Positions 46,832 to 56,399 of a stretch of DNA of 64,000 nucleotides are shown piece after piece. This DNA is from Candidatus Zixiibacteriota bacterium (GTDB lineage Bacteria > Zixibacteria > MSB-5A5 > GN15 > JACZUZ01), in NCBI GenBank assembly GCA_024280835.1, contig JAJRPJ010000006.1, positions 294,098 to 358,097 of the forward strand, read 5' to 3'. The notes below the pieces were generated by a model. It saw only the letters and a list, made by a program, of their open reading frames with translations. It ran no database searches and was not told the origin of the DNA. Position 1 is the stretch's first letter; each line of letters opens with the position of its first letter. The position numbers and the translations under genes are program-made.

Positions 46832-46903
46832 GCCTTACTTCTCTTTTGTTCAGGATTCTTTTGTTTGGGATCTATAATTTAGTTTTTCTACTAGGCTTTG
46901 CAC

Positions 46904-47665
46904 ATGACAATTCTTTCGTCTCTCAAACGGCTGTTTTCCCGCCCTGAGACAGGTGCGGGACTGGAACATCTCGCTGAAAAATTCCACGATGTATTTCAAT
47001 ACGAGTTCAAGGATGAAGAGCTTCTGCTTGAAGCTCTAGTTCATCGTTCATATATTCGCACTCCCGAGGGTGCTAATTTGAACTCCTATGAACGATTGGA
47101 GTTCCTAGGTGATTCTGTATTGGGACTAATTGTCGCCGAACAATTGTTCTTACTTTTCCCGGAGTATAGTGAAGGCGAATTGACCAAGCTCAAATCATTG
47201 TTGGTCAATGAAACCTCATTGGCCAATATCGGCGGCGAAGCGGGACTCGGCGAAATTGTTCGTCTTTCTCCAGATGAAGAACGCACAGGTGGCCGTCAAC
47301 GCCAGTCGATAATCGCTGATTGTTTCGAGGCGGCATTGGGAGCTATTTTTCTTGATAGTTCAATTGATACAGTCCGCGAGGTGGTCAAACGCTTAATAAT
47401 TTCTCGCGTGGATGATGTTCAGGCCGATAAATCGCAGATAAATTACAAAGGCCATTTGCTGGAGTTTCTCCAGTCACGAGGCGAGGCCGCGCCACAATAT
47501 GAAGTTATCGCCGAAACAGGCCCTGACCACCGCAAGATATTTTCAATCGCGATTAAGTTCCACGGCAAGACCATCGGAACTGGCGAAGGCAATGCCAAAA
47601 AAGAAGCCGAGCAAAAAGCCGCCCGTGAAGGTCTACAATCATTGCGCAAAATGTTTCCTGAATGA
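46904..47665 (+). CDS. rnc: Ribonuclease III
   Basis: The 253-residue enzyme cuts double-stranded RNA in rRNA and mRNA processing. The RNase III motif ERLEFLGD (E66, D70) is followed by a C-terminal double-stranded RNA-binding domain ending GEGNAKKEAEQKAAREGL. The ATG at 46904 is chosen; a TTG two codons earlier is possible. TATAAT at 46873-46878 may be a promoter -10. Linkage to the fab genes is common. Confidence 0.95.
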   Translation: MTILSSLKRLFSRPETGAGLEHLAEKFHDVFQYEFKDEELLLEALVHRSYIRTPEGANLNSYERLEFLGDSVLGLIVAEQLFLLFPEYSEGELTKLKSLLVNETSLANIGGEAGLGEIVRLSPDEERTGGRQRQSIIADCFEAALGAIFLDSSIDTVREVVKRLIISRVDDVQADKSQINYKGHLLEFLQSRGEAAPQYEVIAETGPDHRKIFSIAIKFHGKTIGTGEGNAKKEAEQKAAREGLQSLRKMFPE

Positions 47666-47892
47666 TCGCTGAATGAACCTTTGGATTCGTTCTCCAGCGT
47701 CTCAATTGCTCACAATATTCTCTCAAATCTTTACCTCTCCAGATTTGCTCTCCTGACGTTTTTTTGCTACTCTTGCCCCTAGTTGGGTGGCGGATTTTTG
47801 GCCTCCAGAGAACGACTATTTAGATGCTAGTTGCTAGTATCCGAACTATAACATTTCCCAAATGAAAGACCTGGGAAGGGATAAAGTAAATC

Positions 47893-48678
47893 ATGAATTT
47901 CGTAGTCTTAGTAAAACAAACACCAGATATTTCGCTGGTAAAAATCGATGATGCCGCAGGTGAAGTCCAACTGGCCGATGCAGGCGGAACTATAAATCCG
48001 TCAGATGAATACGCGGTCGAAGAAGGAATCCGTCTCAAAGAGCGTTTTGGCGGCAAGACCACAATTTTGACTATGGGCGCCGAAAAGTCCGAATCGACTA
48101 TTCGCGCTTGTCTGGCTCTGGGAGCCGACGAGGGTATCTTGCTTTTTGATCCGCTTTTTGATGGTTCTGATTCTCAGGCTACTGCCAAAATCATTGCCGC
48201 TGGTTTGAGTAAAATTGGCGAATATACTTTGGTGCTTAGCGGCAAACAATCCGCCGATCAAGAGAGTTCACAGGCCCCAGCGGCAGTTGCGGCTTTGTTG
48301 GACTTACCGGGGATTGGTTTTGTGAAGAAAATCGAGGACATCAAGGACAATACAGTATTAGTCCACAGAACCTCAGAGGACGGCTATGACAAGGTTGAGG
48401 CGACTCTGCCAGCTATCATCGCCTGCGAAAAAGAAATCGCTGACCCACGTTTACCCTCTCTCAAAGGCAAAATGGCCGCCAAGAAGAAAACCATCACTCG
48501 TTGGTCGGCTGCCGACCTTGGTCTTGATGGAGCCGGAATTGGCGCCAATTCAGCTACTAAGCGGTTGAAAGTCTCCTCGCCAGCGCCGCGCAAAGCTGGA
48601 GAGTTTATCGAAGGTGAGTCTCCAAAAGAAATTGCCGATGCGCTGTATCAAAAACTGAAGACCGATCAGGTTCTCTAG
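47893..48678 (+). CDS. etfB: Electron transfer flavoprotein beta subunit
   Basis: The 261-residue protein has the EtfB start (MNFVVLVKQTPDIS), DEYAVEEGIRLKER and the AMP-binding region LSGKQSADQESSQAPAAVAALLDLP (seen in part). EtfB pairs with EtfA to pass electrons from acyl-CoA dehydrogenases to the quinone pool. EtfA is normally the next gene, but here a strong terminator follows at once, so EtfA must be elsewhere. A GGGAAGGG run lies before the ATG. Confidence 0.95.
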   Translation: MNFVVLVKQTPDISLVKIDDAAGEVQLADAGGTINPSDEYAVEEGIRLKERFGGKTTILTMGAEKSESTIRACLALGADEGILLFDPLFDGSDSQATAKIIAAGLSKIGEYTLVLSGKQSADQESSQAPAAVAALLDLPGIGFVKKIEDIKDNTVLVHRTSEDGYDKVEATLPAIIACEKEIADPRLPSLKGKMAAKKKTITRWSAADLGLDGAGIGANSATKRLKVSSPAPRKAGEFIEGESPKEIADALYQKLKTDQVL

Positions 48679-48724
48679 CGCTTAGATTTCTATGAAATCT
48701 TGCCAATAGATGGTGATTGAATTT

Positions 48725-48760
48725 AACGGGTGAAGCGTAATGCTTCACCCGTTTCTTATT
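48725..48760 (+). terminator. Rho-independent terminator after etfB
   Basis: A perfect 12-bp stem (48725-48736 with 48742-48753) and a 5-base loop, followed by a T-rich run (TCTTATT). It stands 46 bases after the etfB stop. Confidence 0.85.
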
Positions 48761-48850
48761 GTACTCAGATTCTTAAAGCCTTACTTTCAAGCAAGGTTAT
48801 TGTGCGCATGGCATTGATTCCAAAAGCGCTCAACTTATTGAACACAGCCA

Positions 48851-49213
48851 ATGAATATTCGAAAATTGAAAGACATTCAGGAATTGACCGCTGGGGACGG
48901 GGTTCATCTCAGAGAATTGTGGAATCCTAATTCTCAGGACAGCTTTAATGGCCGCTATTCATTGGCAGTGGCGCGTTTGGCTCCTGGAAAATCATCCAAG
49001 CCTCATAGACTGGTGACTCATGAATCATACTTTATTCTCAGTGGTTTGGGAGTCATGCACATTGATGAAGAATCCGAGAGAGTTAGCGCTGGATGCGCAA
49101 TTGAAATTCCGCCCGATTCTCGACAATGGCTGGAGAATATCGGAACTGAGTCACTGACTTTCATGTGTATTGTCGATCCTGGCTGGCGTCGGGAAGATGA
49201 GATATTACTCTAA
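48851..49213 (+). CDS. Small single-domain cupin
   Basis: The 120-residue protein is one cupin barrel with motif 1 GKSSKPHRLVTHESYFILSGLGVM and motif 2 PPDSRQWLENIG (shown in part). The His/Glu set (H52, H57, E58 region) could hold a metal. Small cupins of this sort include sugar isomerases and regulators, and the substrate is not evident. A weak TTGATT-N16-TATTGA box lies 9 bases before the ATG, so it may be leaderless too. Confidence 0.8.
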   Translation: MNIRKLKDIQELTAGDGVHLRELWNPNSQDSFNGRYSLAVARLAPGKSSKPHRLVTHESYFILSGLGVMHIDEESERVSAGCAIEIPPDSRQWLENIGTESLTFMCIVDPGWRREDEILL

Positions 49214-49255
49214 TTCACAGTGACAATCGTTTGCGCTGGTTGTGTAGAGTTTCAG

Positions 49256-49284
49256 TTGCTCTAAGGTCTACAACTTTCTACTAT
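49256..49284 (+). promoter_or_regulatory. Sigma70-like promoter, leaderless type
   Basis: TTGCTC (49256-49261), a 17-base spacer and TACTAT (49279-49284). The seventh base after the -10 is the A of the ATG at 49291, so the transcript should begin at the start codon. Confidence 0.55.
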
Positions 49285-49290
49285 TTGTTC

Positions 49291-51621
49291 ATGCAAGATC
49301 ACTCAAAACCGCTCTCAGAACGAATCTCCAATATCAAGACTTTCTTGTTGGCGCTGGCTGGCCTAATATTCATTTTAGCGCCTTCTCAGTCGTCAAGCCA
49401 AACTCGTGGCTCGGAGTTCATTGATCGAACTCTGAACGACCTTCAAGTTGTCTATTTCTTTGAATCTCCGCGCTCAATCGATTGGGGCGCGGTAATGCTA
49501 CTCAGCCAACGCTACAGTTGTCAGGTGACATTAGCGACAGTCGCAAAAGCAGCCGACGGTTTGCAAGTTCGCCAGAAAAATGACCCACGTAGTGGTCTCA
49601 GGTATACCCAAGTGAATCTAGCGCCTGCGGCAATCGGTGGTCTCTCTAGTTCATTGACCCCCAATTCTTTTGCGCCAGATATTATTTTGTTCAGCACAGG
49701 CCTAGTAGATCCAATTTGGAAACCCATCAAGGATTATTACCTTTCAGGCAAAGCGGCTCCAGATACTTTGCTCTACAATGGACTTATCGGTGTTCGAAAA
49801 GTCTATCAGGCTCAAGACAAATTCACTAGTGGCTCAGTTATTCAGGGAGCGATTGTCAATCAGCGAGAACTGTCGCGCGCATACTCTGATTTGATAGCCC
49901 AGACCCAAAGAGCTTTCTTTACAGAAGATATGGGAGTTGAGTTACGTTCGGCTGATGACGGTCTCTACCGGCGTTATGAGCTTGCGCGTTATGACATTCA
50001 AAACTCTTTCCGCGAATCTGATTTTCTCTCTGGACTAACCAAGTTAAGATTAACTGGACTTGTCCAAAGTATTGGCTCGGAAACAGCGGCTTATTCTGCG
50101 ACAACTCTGACAAATCAAAAACGTCTGGCTGATCAATTCGAGCGCGATTTCAATGATGCACGACTCGCTGACAGTCCTAGAAAACGTGTTGACCGCTTGG
50201 TTTCTGGCTATCGCGCTCTTTCTCGGTTGCTAGATTTGCTCAGCGCCAATCGTGAGTTGTCGGCTGACAGTGTTTACAGTGGATATGTCAAGAACCTAGT
50301 CACTGTCTCGCAACGTGCGACTTTGAGGACGATGGGGCTCGAATGGTCAGGTGATATTATCATTCGTGAAACACCCGCTGGGCCAAGAGTGAAGTTCCGT
50401 CCGACAGTCACTGTAGCTGGCCCACTTGGAGTCACCTTGGCGAAGATAATGTTCTACCCTGATGGCGGAGACAACGGCGATAGCGTTGTGATTGTGGATG
50501 ATAGTCCACATGCTGTGAGACCGCACCAGCAGTTCATCCGTGAGTATTTGGTGGATATAGGCGATGAGGCGCTACAAACAGGAGCGCTTGATTCGCTACG
50601 TTTCGCAGTTGAGATTCAATATGGTGGCATTTCCATGACTGCTCGCAGTGTTGCCGGAGTGCGGGGTAGTCGCAACTTACGTGTGACTTTCTTACCGTCA
50701 TTCCGCTTTATTCCAAAAGTAACCGATGTGATGGTTGATAGGAAAATCACACCATTCTACTGGAAAGCTGTAGTCGACAAACCGAAATACTATTCTGGAA
50801 CTGTAGCAGTCGACCTAAAAACTCCACCAGGTGTCTCAGCGGGGGCCATGCACCGCACACTTTCATTGCTCTCTGGTGAAGAAACTCAGACAATTCAGTT
50901 TCCGTTGGTGGCAGGTACAAATATGGTCGACGGTATCGCGCGCCTGACACTAAAATTGAAAGATGGTGGTGAAACAGTCGCCGCCGATACCGCGCTTCTA
51001 AGAGTAGCCAGTTGTAATATCGATCCAGATCGGACAATCGCTTTTCTCCCAGATACATCAGGGTTGCTGGAGGATATTTTGCGGATGGCCGAAGCGAAAA
51101 TTGCTCCACTGACAAACAGAGCTCTTGAGACAGGTGACCTCGGAGCCTATAAAGTCATAGTTATCGGCTCTGGGAGCTATCGCTCATTTACCGCTCTACC
51201 GCGAATTTCCGAGAAAATGGAGCGTTATGTGCGTCAGGGTGGATTGCTGGTTATTTTGGGACAACCAGTGGATTGGCCAGTGGGCGCGGCGCCATTGGCC
51301 TTGAGACCAGCCCCAGTGGCTCTTGAAGGAGTGGATATTGGTGTTGGTGATAGAAATCATCGTCTATTTTCAAAGCCCTATACCATCCTAACTAGGCGCC
51401 TAACTGAATCTGTTGGTGGTCGAACAATTTCGGCTCCAGCGGAAATCGTAACTGGCAAGAAACTCATTTTCGATAAAAGTAACCCGCGGAATCGAAGTTT
51501 GCTGACAGTTGCCAATATGGGCGAGGGCAGTATCATTTATTGTGGGTTTCCGCTACTCCAACGAATCTCCCGACTTGAAATCAACTCTATTCATCTCTTA
51601 GCGAATATTCTCAGCTACTAA
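49291..51621 (+). CDS. Large exported protein of unknown function with GATase-like C-terminus
   Basis: The 776-residue product has a signal peptide (about 16-36) and no further membrane helix. The middle is a mix of helical (about 200-300) and beta-rich parts. The last ~190 residues (ALETGDLGAYKVIVIGSGSYRSF, MERYVRQGGLLVILGQP) look like the glutamine-amidotransferase-like domain found at the end of some exported deacetylase-linked proteins, but without an evident nucleophile Cys. No enzymatic motif was recognised. It sits alone between a cupin and an ABC exporter. The ATG at 49291 follows the promoter; an earlier in-frame start would lie inside it. Confidence 0.78.
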   Translation: MQDHSKPLSERISNIKTFLLALAGLIFILAPSQSSSQTRGSEFIDRTLNDLQVVYFFESPRSIDWGAVMLLSQRYSCQVTLATVAKAADGLQVRQKNDPRSGLRYTQVNLAPAAIGGLSSSLTPNSFAPDIILFSTGLVDPIWKPIKDYYLSGKAAPDTLLYNGLIGVRKVYQAQDKFTSGSVIQGAIVNQRELSRAYSDLIAQTQRAFFTEDMGVELRSADDGLYRRYELARYDIQNSFRESDFLSGLTKLRLTGLVQSIGSETAAYSATTLTNQKRLADQFERDFNDARLADSPRKRVDRLVSGYRALSRLLDLLSANRELSADSVYSGYVKNLVTVSQRATLRTMGLEWSGDIIIRETPAGPRVKFRPTVTVAGPLGVTLAKIMFYPDGGDNGDSVVIVDDSPHAVRPHQQFIREYLVDIGDEALQTGALDSLRFAVEIQYGGISMTARSVAGVRGSRNLRVTFLPSFRFIPKVTDVMVDRKITPFYWKAVVDKPKYYSGTVAVDLKTPPGVSAGAMHRTLSLLSGEETQTIQFPLVAGTNMVDGIARLTLKLKDGGETVAADTALLRVASCNIDPDRTIAFLPDTSGLLEDILRMAEAKIAPLTNRALETGDLGAYKVIVIGSGSYRSFTALPRISEKMERYVRQGGLLVILGQPVDWPVGAAPLALRPAPVALEGVDIGVGDRNHRLFSKPYTILTRRLTESVGGRTISAPAEIVTGKKLIFDKSNPRNRSLLTVANMGEGSIIYCGFPLLQRISRLEINSIHLLANILSY

Positions 51622-51630
51622 GAAATAGCG

Positions 51631-51672
51631 ATTCTGCAACAAATATTCTGTAACAGACATTTTGTAATAGAT
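51631..51672. repeat. Three degenerate 14-bp tandem units
   Basis: ATTCTGCAACAAAT, ATTCTGTAACAGAC and ATTTTGTAATAGAT follow each other exactly, ten bases after the stop of the large exported protein. Confidence 0.7.
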
Positions 51673-51848
51673 CAATAGATATTATGTGATATTGCAATAC
51701 CCGCTTGGCGCTTGTCCATTGCCTCGAAATTCGTTTTATTAACCGCACAATAGCTCCGCTCTCTGTCACTGTGATTTGCAGATAGTTGAGCGTCTATTGA
51801 ATTATACAGATACTAATTTGCGCAGATAAGATAATAGAAACTAAGAAC

Positions 51849-53705
51849 GTGCCCACCGATAATAACTCTACCAAAAAATCAACCGATCGAATTGGTTTTC
51901 GGAAGCGTTTCGAAATTCCATTCAAACATCTAGGGAAGTATCGCACCTACTTAGTCGTTGGCGCTCTTTCGGTGACACTAGCGGCAGTTTTCAATGTTAT
52001 TCGTCCATACTTGATTAAACTTCTGTTGGACGATCTAGAAAACGGCACGCTGGAAGACTATGGCCTCAAGCTCGCAGGAGCGTTCGTTCTCTTCACCGCT
52101 ATCAGTGGGTTCTTCTTATTTTTGAATCGACGTTCTGTGATTTGGATGTCACGGAAACTTGAATATGATATTCGCGGTGAGTTGTTCAAAAAACTGCTGC
52201 GTCTGCCAATGTCGTTCTATCATGAGCGCCGAGTTGGTGATGTTATGGCCCGCTTAACCAATGATGTCGAAGCGGTACGTCTGATATTTGGCCCAGGGAT
52301 CATGTACTTCACCAATACAATCATGACCACGGCCCTGGCTTTGGTCTTGATGTTCTATATGGCTCCGTCATTAACTCTCTATGTCATTATTCCGATGCCA
52401 ATTATTTCGATACTAGTGACACTAGTCGGTGGTGTGATGCACAGGCGGTTTACTGCTATTCAAAGACAGTTTTCAGTTTTGACTTCAACCGCGCAAGAAA
52501 ATCTGGCAGGAATTAGAGTCATCAAGGCTTATGGCCAAGAGCTCAACGAGATTGAGCGCTTCAAAAGTGTCGGGCGAGAATATATCGAACGTAATATGGC
52601 GTTGGCTAGGTTTCAGGGATTCTTTATGCCTGTACTTTTTAGTATCGCTGGCATGATTACGCTAATCGCGCTCTATGTCGGTGGGCAGCAAGTAATCAGT
52701 GGTGAAATCACCAAAGGTGATTTGGTGAGTTTCTTCGTTTATATCGGCATGCTCATCTGGCCGATAATTGCGCTGGGATGGGTTGTCTCTCTCTATCAAC
52801 GTGGCTCAGCTTCTCTGGATAGATTGAACAAAATCTTCCACGCGCCTGAAGAGATGCCAGAAACTGCAAGCCAGTCTAACTCGCAAGAAAAATCAAGAAA
52901 AGTAGACGGCAAGATAGAGTTTCGCAATTTGACATTTACCTATGATGTGACACATGCCGAAGCAAACGATGAGGAGACCAGCGGCAGCCAAAAATCAGAC
53001 GAACTTCTGCCAGCGCTTAAGAGTGTTTCTTTGTTGATCGAACAAGGAAAATCACTAGGTATCGTTGGCCCTGTGGCCGCTGGCAAATCTACGCTGGCGG
53101 CTTTGGTGATGCGTCTCTATCAACCTCCAAGAGGAGTTCTGTTTGTCGATGACACAGATATAATGGACTGGCCGCTTGATACTCTACGTCAGCAAATTGG
53201 TTATGTGCCGCAAGAGGCGTTTTTGTTCTCCGACAGGCTCAAAGAGAACATTAGATTTGGCGTTCCAGAGGCCTCCGACGCTGAAGTTGCCGCGGCGGTC
53301 AAAGCCTCCGCTCTGGAAAAAGACATTGCTGATTTCCCCAAAGGCTATGAGACAATTGTTGGTGAGCGCGGTATCACACTTTCGGGTGGACAAAAACAAC
53401 GTCTGTCAATTGCGCGAGCGGTTATCACAGATCCACGGATTATTATTCTCGATGACGCCACCAGCGCTGTTGATACTGAAACTGAATCTCAGATTACCGC
53501 AGGCCTCCATAAAATGTTGCAAGGCCGCACCGCAATTATTATCTCACATCGAATCAGCGCCGTCAAAGAGTGTGACGAGATTATCTATCTTGCTGGTGGA
53601 GAAATAATCGAACGTGGCTCACATAATCAATTATTGAACTCCTCTGGGCCATACGCTGAATTGAATCACCTCCAATCATTGAAACAGCAACTGGAGGTAG
53701 ATTGA
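51849..53705 (+). CDS. Heterodimeric ABC exporter, subunit with degenerate ATP site
   Basis: The 618-residue half-transporter has six membrane helices (about 35-320) and an ATPase domain: Walker A GPVAAGKS (407-414), signature LSGGQ (511-515), Walker B ending D535-D536. The residue after the Walker B Asp is normally a catalytic Glu; here it is D536. In known heterodimeric exporters (TM287/288, BmrCD) this Glu-to-Asp change marks the degenerate site. The start is GTG. The gene overlaps the next half-transporter by 4 bases. Likely export of lipids or drugs; the substrate is unknown. Confidence 0.92.
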   Translation: MPTDNNSTKKSTDRIGFRKRFEIPFKHLGKYRTYLVVGALSVTLAAVFNVIRPYLIKLLLDDLENGTLEDYGLKLAGAFVLFTAISGFFLFLNRRSVIWMSRKLEYDIRGELFKKLLRLPMSFYHERRVGDVMARLTNDVEAVRLIFGPGIMYFTNTIMTTALALVLMFYMAPSLTLYVIIPMPIISILVTLVGGVMHRRFTAIQRQFSVLTSTAQENLAGIRVIKAYGQELNEIERFKSVGREYIERNMALARFQGFFMPVLFSIAGMITLIALYVGGQQVISGEITKGDLVSFFVYIGMLIWPIIALGWVVSLYQRGSASLDRLNKIFHAPEEMPETASQSNSQEKSRKVDGKIEFRNLTFTYDVTHAEANDEETSGSQKSDELLPALKSVSLLIEQGKSLGIVGPVAAGKSTLAALVMRLYQPPRGVLFVDDTDIMDWPLDTLRQQIGYVPQEAFLFSDRLKENIRFGVPEASDAEVAAAVKASALEKDIADFPKGYETIVGERGITLSGGQKQRLSIARAVITDPRIIILDDATSAVDTETESQITAGLHKMLQGRTAIIISHRISAVKECDEIIYLAGGEIIERGSHNQLLNSSGPYAELNHLQSLKQQLEVD

Positions 53706-55546
53706 GTAAAGACGATCCATACTTCCAAGAAGAAGCTCTAGGAAAAGCGTATGATTCAAAGCTAATGAAACGGCTTTTGACTTATCTGCGTCCCTATCGA
53801 GGTCACACAATCGCTGGCGCTATCACTCTGCTTGTCGCTGGTGTCCTGCAAGTCTATCTCATCATGCTAGTTCAGCGCGCGCTTGATGATCATGTCAGCA
53901 TCGGCGACGTTGAAGGGTTGCGGAATATTGCCTTGACCTACGTTGGAGTTATGATCATCCATTTTGGATTAGAATACTTCCAAATAATTATTACGACCCG
54001 CATGGGGCAAGAAGTTCAGCAAGATATTCGCCTGCAAGTTTTCAGGAAGTTGCTGGGCATGGAGCTAAAGTTTTTTGATCGCAACCCAGTTGGGCGCTTG
54101 GTGACACGCGTTACCAATGATGTTAATGTGCTCAATGAATTGTTTTCATCAGGTGTGATAAACATAATCGGCGATTTGATTTTGCTTTCGGGTTATGTCA
54201 CTTTGATGTTCTATTACAATTGGCGTTTGGCAATTGCTATCTTCTTGGTCCTACCTGCTCTGGGTGTTGCGACAGTTATTTTCCGCCGTAAAGTGCGCGA
54301 GGTCTATCGCAACTTACGAATAACAGTTGCCCAGATAAATGCTTTCTTAAGTGAGCGACTTTCGGGCATTGCAATTATCAAACTCTTCAGCCAAGAGAAG
54401 GCAACCTATGCTGCTTTTGAAGAACGGAATCGCACAGCGCTTGAGCAAAACCTAAAACAAGTTTTTTACTACGCTGTATTTTTTCCTGTCGTCAACTTGA
54501 TTGGCGCTATTTCCTTGGCGGCGTTAATAGTTTATGGCGGAATGCAAATGAGTGAAGGTCTGCTGACTTTCGGTGAGTTAACGGCCTTTATTTTGTTGGT
54601 TGAACGATTCTATAGACCGATTCGAGATCTCTCCGAAAAATACAATGTCCTGCAGGCTTCAATGGCTTCGTCAGAGAGAATCTTCCAATTGCTGGACACC
54701 GATCCGGAACTGCCTGGCGAGGCTGATGTACTCAGCCCAGCGTCCGAATCAGCAAATATCATCGCCAAGAAATCCATCAGTGGGGCCATAACTTTCGAAA
54801 ACGTCTCCTTTGCCTATAATCCTCCCGATAATGTGATTACCGATGTGTCATTTACAGTTGAATCAGGGCAGTCAATCGCGCTAGTTGGCGCCACTGGATC
54901 AGGCAAAACAACCTTGGTGTCATTATTGTTTCGTTTCTATGAGCCACAGAGCGGCAGGATATTACTCGATGGACGTGACATCCGTGAGTTTGCAATTCCT
55001 GAACTCCGCAGTCACCTTGGTCTGGTGATGCAAGACGTACAAATCTTCTCAGGAACTATTGCCGATAATGTGCGTCTTGGCGAAGAGTCGATTGATGATG
55101 AGCGTGTTCGGTGGGCGTTGCGTGAAGTGGGCTTTGAAAGAGCTTTTGAATCACGAAGCGCTAATGGAAATGTAAGTAATAGCGCCTTTGACATTACACA
55201 AGAAGTCAAAGAGCGCGGCGCCACACTTTCAACAGGCCAAAAACAATTGCTTTCATTTGCACGCGCTCTGGCTTTTGATCCGAAAATTCTAGCGCTGGAC
55301 GAAGCCACTAGTTCGATTGATACTTCGACCGAGCGTCTGATACAGCAAGCGCTAGATAAGATCATGCAAGGTCGGACGTCGATTGTCGTGGCTCATCGTC
55401 TTTCGACTATTGAAAAAGCCGACAATATTTTGGTGATGCATCATGGACGTCTTTGTGAAGAGGGCACCCACAAAGAACTACTCGCCTCCGAAGGCATTTA
55501 CCACAAGCTATACCAAATGCAGTATCAACATGCGGTTGCAAACTAA
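53702..55546 (+). CDS. Heterodimeric ABC exporter, subunit with consensus Walker B
   Basis: The 614-residue partner has six membrane helices and an ATPase with Walker A GATGSGKTT, Walker B ending D533-E534 (catalytic Glu kept) and signature LSTGQ (509-513), which departs from LSGGQ. Its odd signature would face the D536 Walker B of the partner, so both changes fall in the same, non-hydrolysing site. A ~25-residue insert rich in Ser/Asn lies before the signature. The TTG start at 53702 overlaps the previous stop, with GGAGG 5 bases upstream. Confidence 0.92.
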   Translation: MSKDDPYFQEEALGKAYDSKLMKRLLTYLRPYRGHTIAGAITLLVAGVLQVYLIMLVQRALDDHVSIGDVEGLRNIALTYVGVMIIHFGLEYFQIIITTRMGQEVQQDIRLQVFRKLLGMELKFFDRNPVGRLVTRVTNDVNVLNELFSSGVINIIGDLILLSGYVTLMFYYNWRLAIAIFLVLPALGVATVIFRRKVREVYRNLRITVAQINAFLSERLSGIAIIKLFSQEKATYAAFEERNRTALEQNLKQVFYYAVFFPVVNLIGAISLAALIVYGGMQMSEGLLTFGELTAFILLVERFYRPIRDLSEKYNVLQASMASSERIFQLLDTDPELPGEADVLSPASESANIIAKKSISGAITFENVSFAYNPPDNVITDVSFTVESGQSIALVGATGSGKTTLVSLLFRFYEPQSGRILLDGRDIREFAIPELRSHLGLVMQDVQIFSGTIADNVRLGEESIDDERVRWALREVGFERAFESRSANGNVSNSAFDITQEVKERGATLSTGQKQLLSFARALAFDPKILALDEATSSIDTSTERLIQQALDKIMQGRTSIVVAHRLSTIEKADNILVMHHGRLCEEGTHKELLASEGIYHKLYQMQYQHAVAN

Positions 55547-55547
55547 G

Positions 55548-56354
55548 ATGCCAAAGAAATCAACGAGCGCCTGCTCGCCAAAAGTAGCGGCGCAATATGC
55601 CTCCTTCGCGCGGGAGTTGTGCCTTGAGGCTGGGGCGCTGTTAAAGCGCGCCTATTATCGTCCGCGAAAAATCGCTCACAAAGGTCCAATCGATCTTGTC
55701 ACCTCGGCCGATTTGGCCTCCGAGAAATTGATTGTTCGAAAAATAAGAGACAAATTCCCTGAGCATAGTATTTTAGCTGAAGAGCGAGAAGAAATTGCCA
55801 ACGACTCAGAAATCCGCTGGGTGATAGATCCACTCGACGGAACGACGAACTTCGCGCACGGTTACCCAGCGTTTTGTGTCTCAATTGGTGTGCAATGCCA
55901 AGATGTATCTGTGGCTGGGGCGGTCTATGACCCACTTCGTGATGAACTATTCAGCGCAATTGCAAATCGCGGCGCTTGGCTTGGACGCAAGAAAATCCAA
56001 ATCAGCGCAACCAAGAAACTCTCCAATGCGCTCTGCGCGACAGGTTTTCCCTATGATGTTCATAACACCCAAAAGGACAATCTCGCGAATTTCAGACGAA
56101 TAATTAAGCGCGCCAGAGGAATTCGTCGTGGCGGATCAGCGGCGCTTGACTTATCTTATGTCGCCTGCGGTAGGTTTGACTTTTATTGGGAAATGAAACT
56201 TGCCCCTTGGGACACCGCCGCCGCAACGCTAATAGCCACAGAGGCAGGAGCGAAGGTGACTGACTTTTCAGGTAAGCCGTTTTCGATTGAAAAAAAAGAA
56301 GTAGCCGCCGGAGTTCCAGCAATTCACAAAACCGCGCTGGCTCTAATAAAGTAG
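55548..56354 (+). CDS. Inositol monophosphatase family enzyme (SuhB/CysQ type)
   Basis: The 268-residue enzyme has the family's metal sites: LAEERE (first Glu), WVIDPLDGTTNFAHG (Asp pair) and APWDTAAATLIATEAGA near the end. It dephosphorylates inositol phosphate or a similar small phosphate with Mg2+. The exact substrate (inositol phosphate, PAP or fructose bisphosphate) is not decided by these motifs. The ATG at 55548 is one base past the exporter stop, so it is probably co-transcribed. Confidence 0.92.
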   Translation: MPKKSTSACSPKVAAQYASFARELCLEAGALLKRAYYRPRKIAHKGPIDLVTSADLASEKLIVRKIRDKFPEHSILAEEREEIANDSEIRWVIDPLDGTTNFAHGYPAFCVSIGVQCQDVSVAGAVYDPLRDELFSAIANRGAWLGRKKIQISATKKLSNALCATGFPYDVHNTQKDNLANFRRIIKRARGIRRGGSAALDLSYVACGRFDFYWEMKLAPWDTAAATLIATEAGAKVTDFSGKPFSIEKKEVAAGVPAIHKTALALIK

Positions 56355-56399
56355 TATGAAACCCTTGCATTACTACAAAGCAACGAGTACTAGAAAGAC

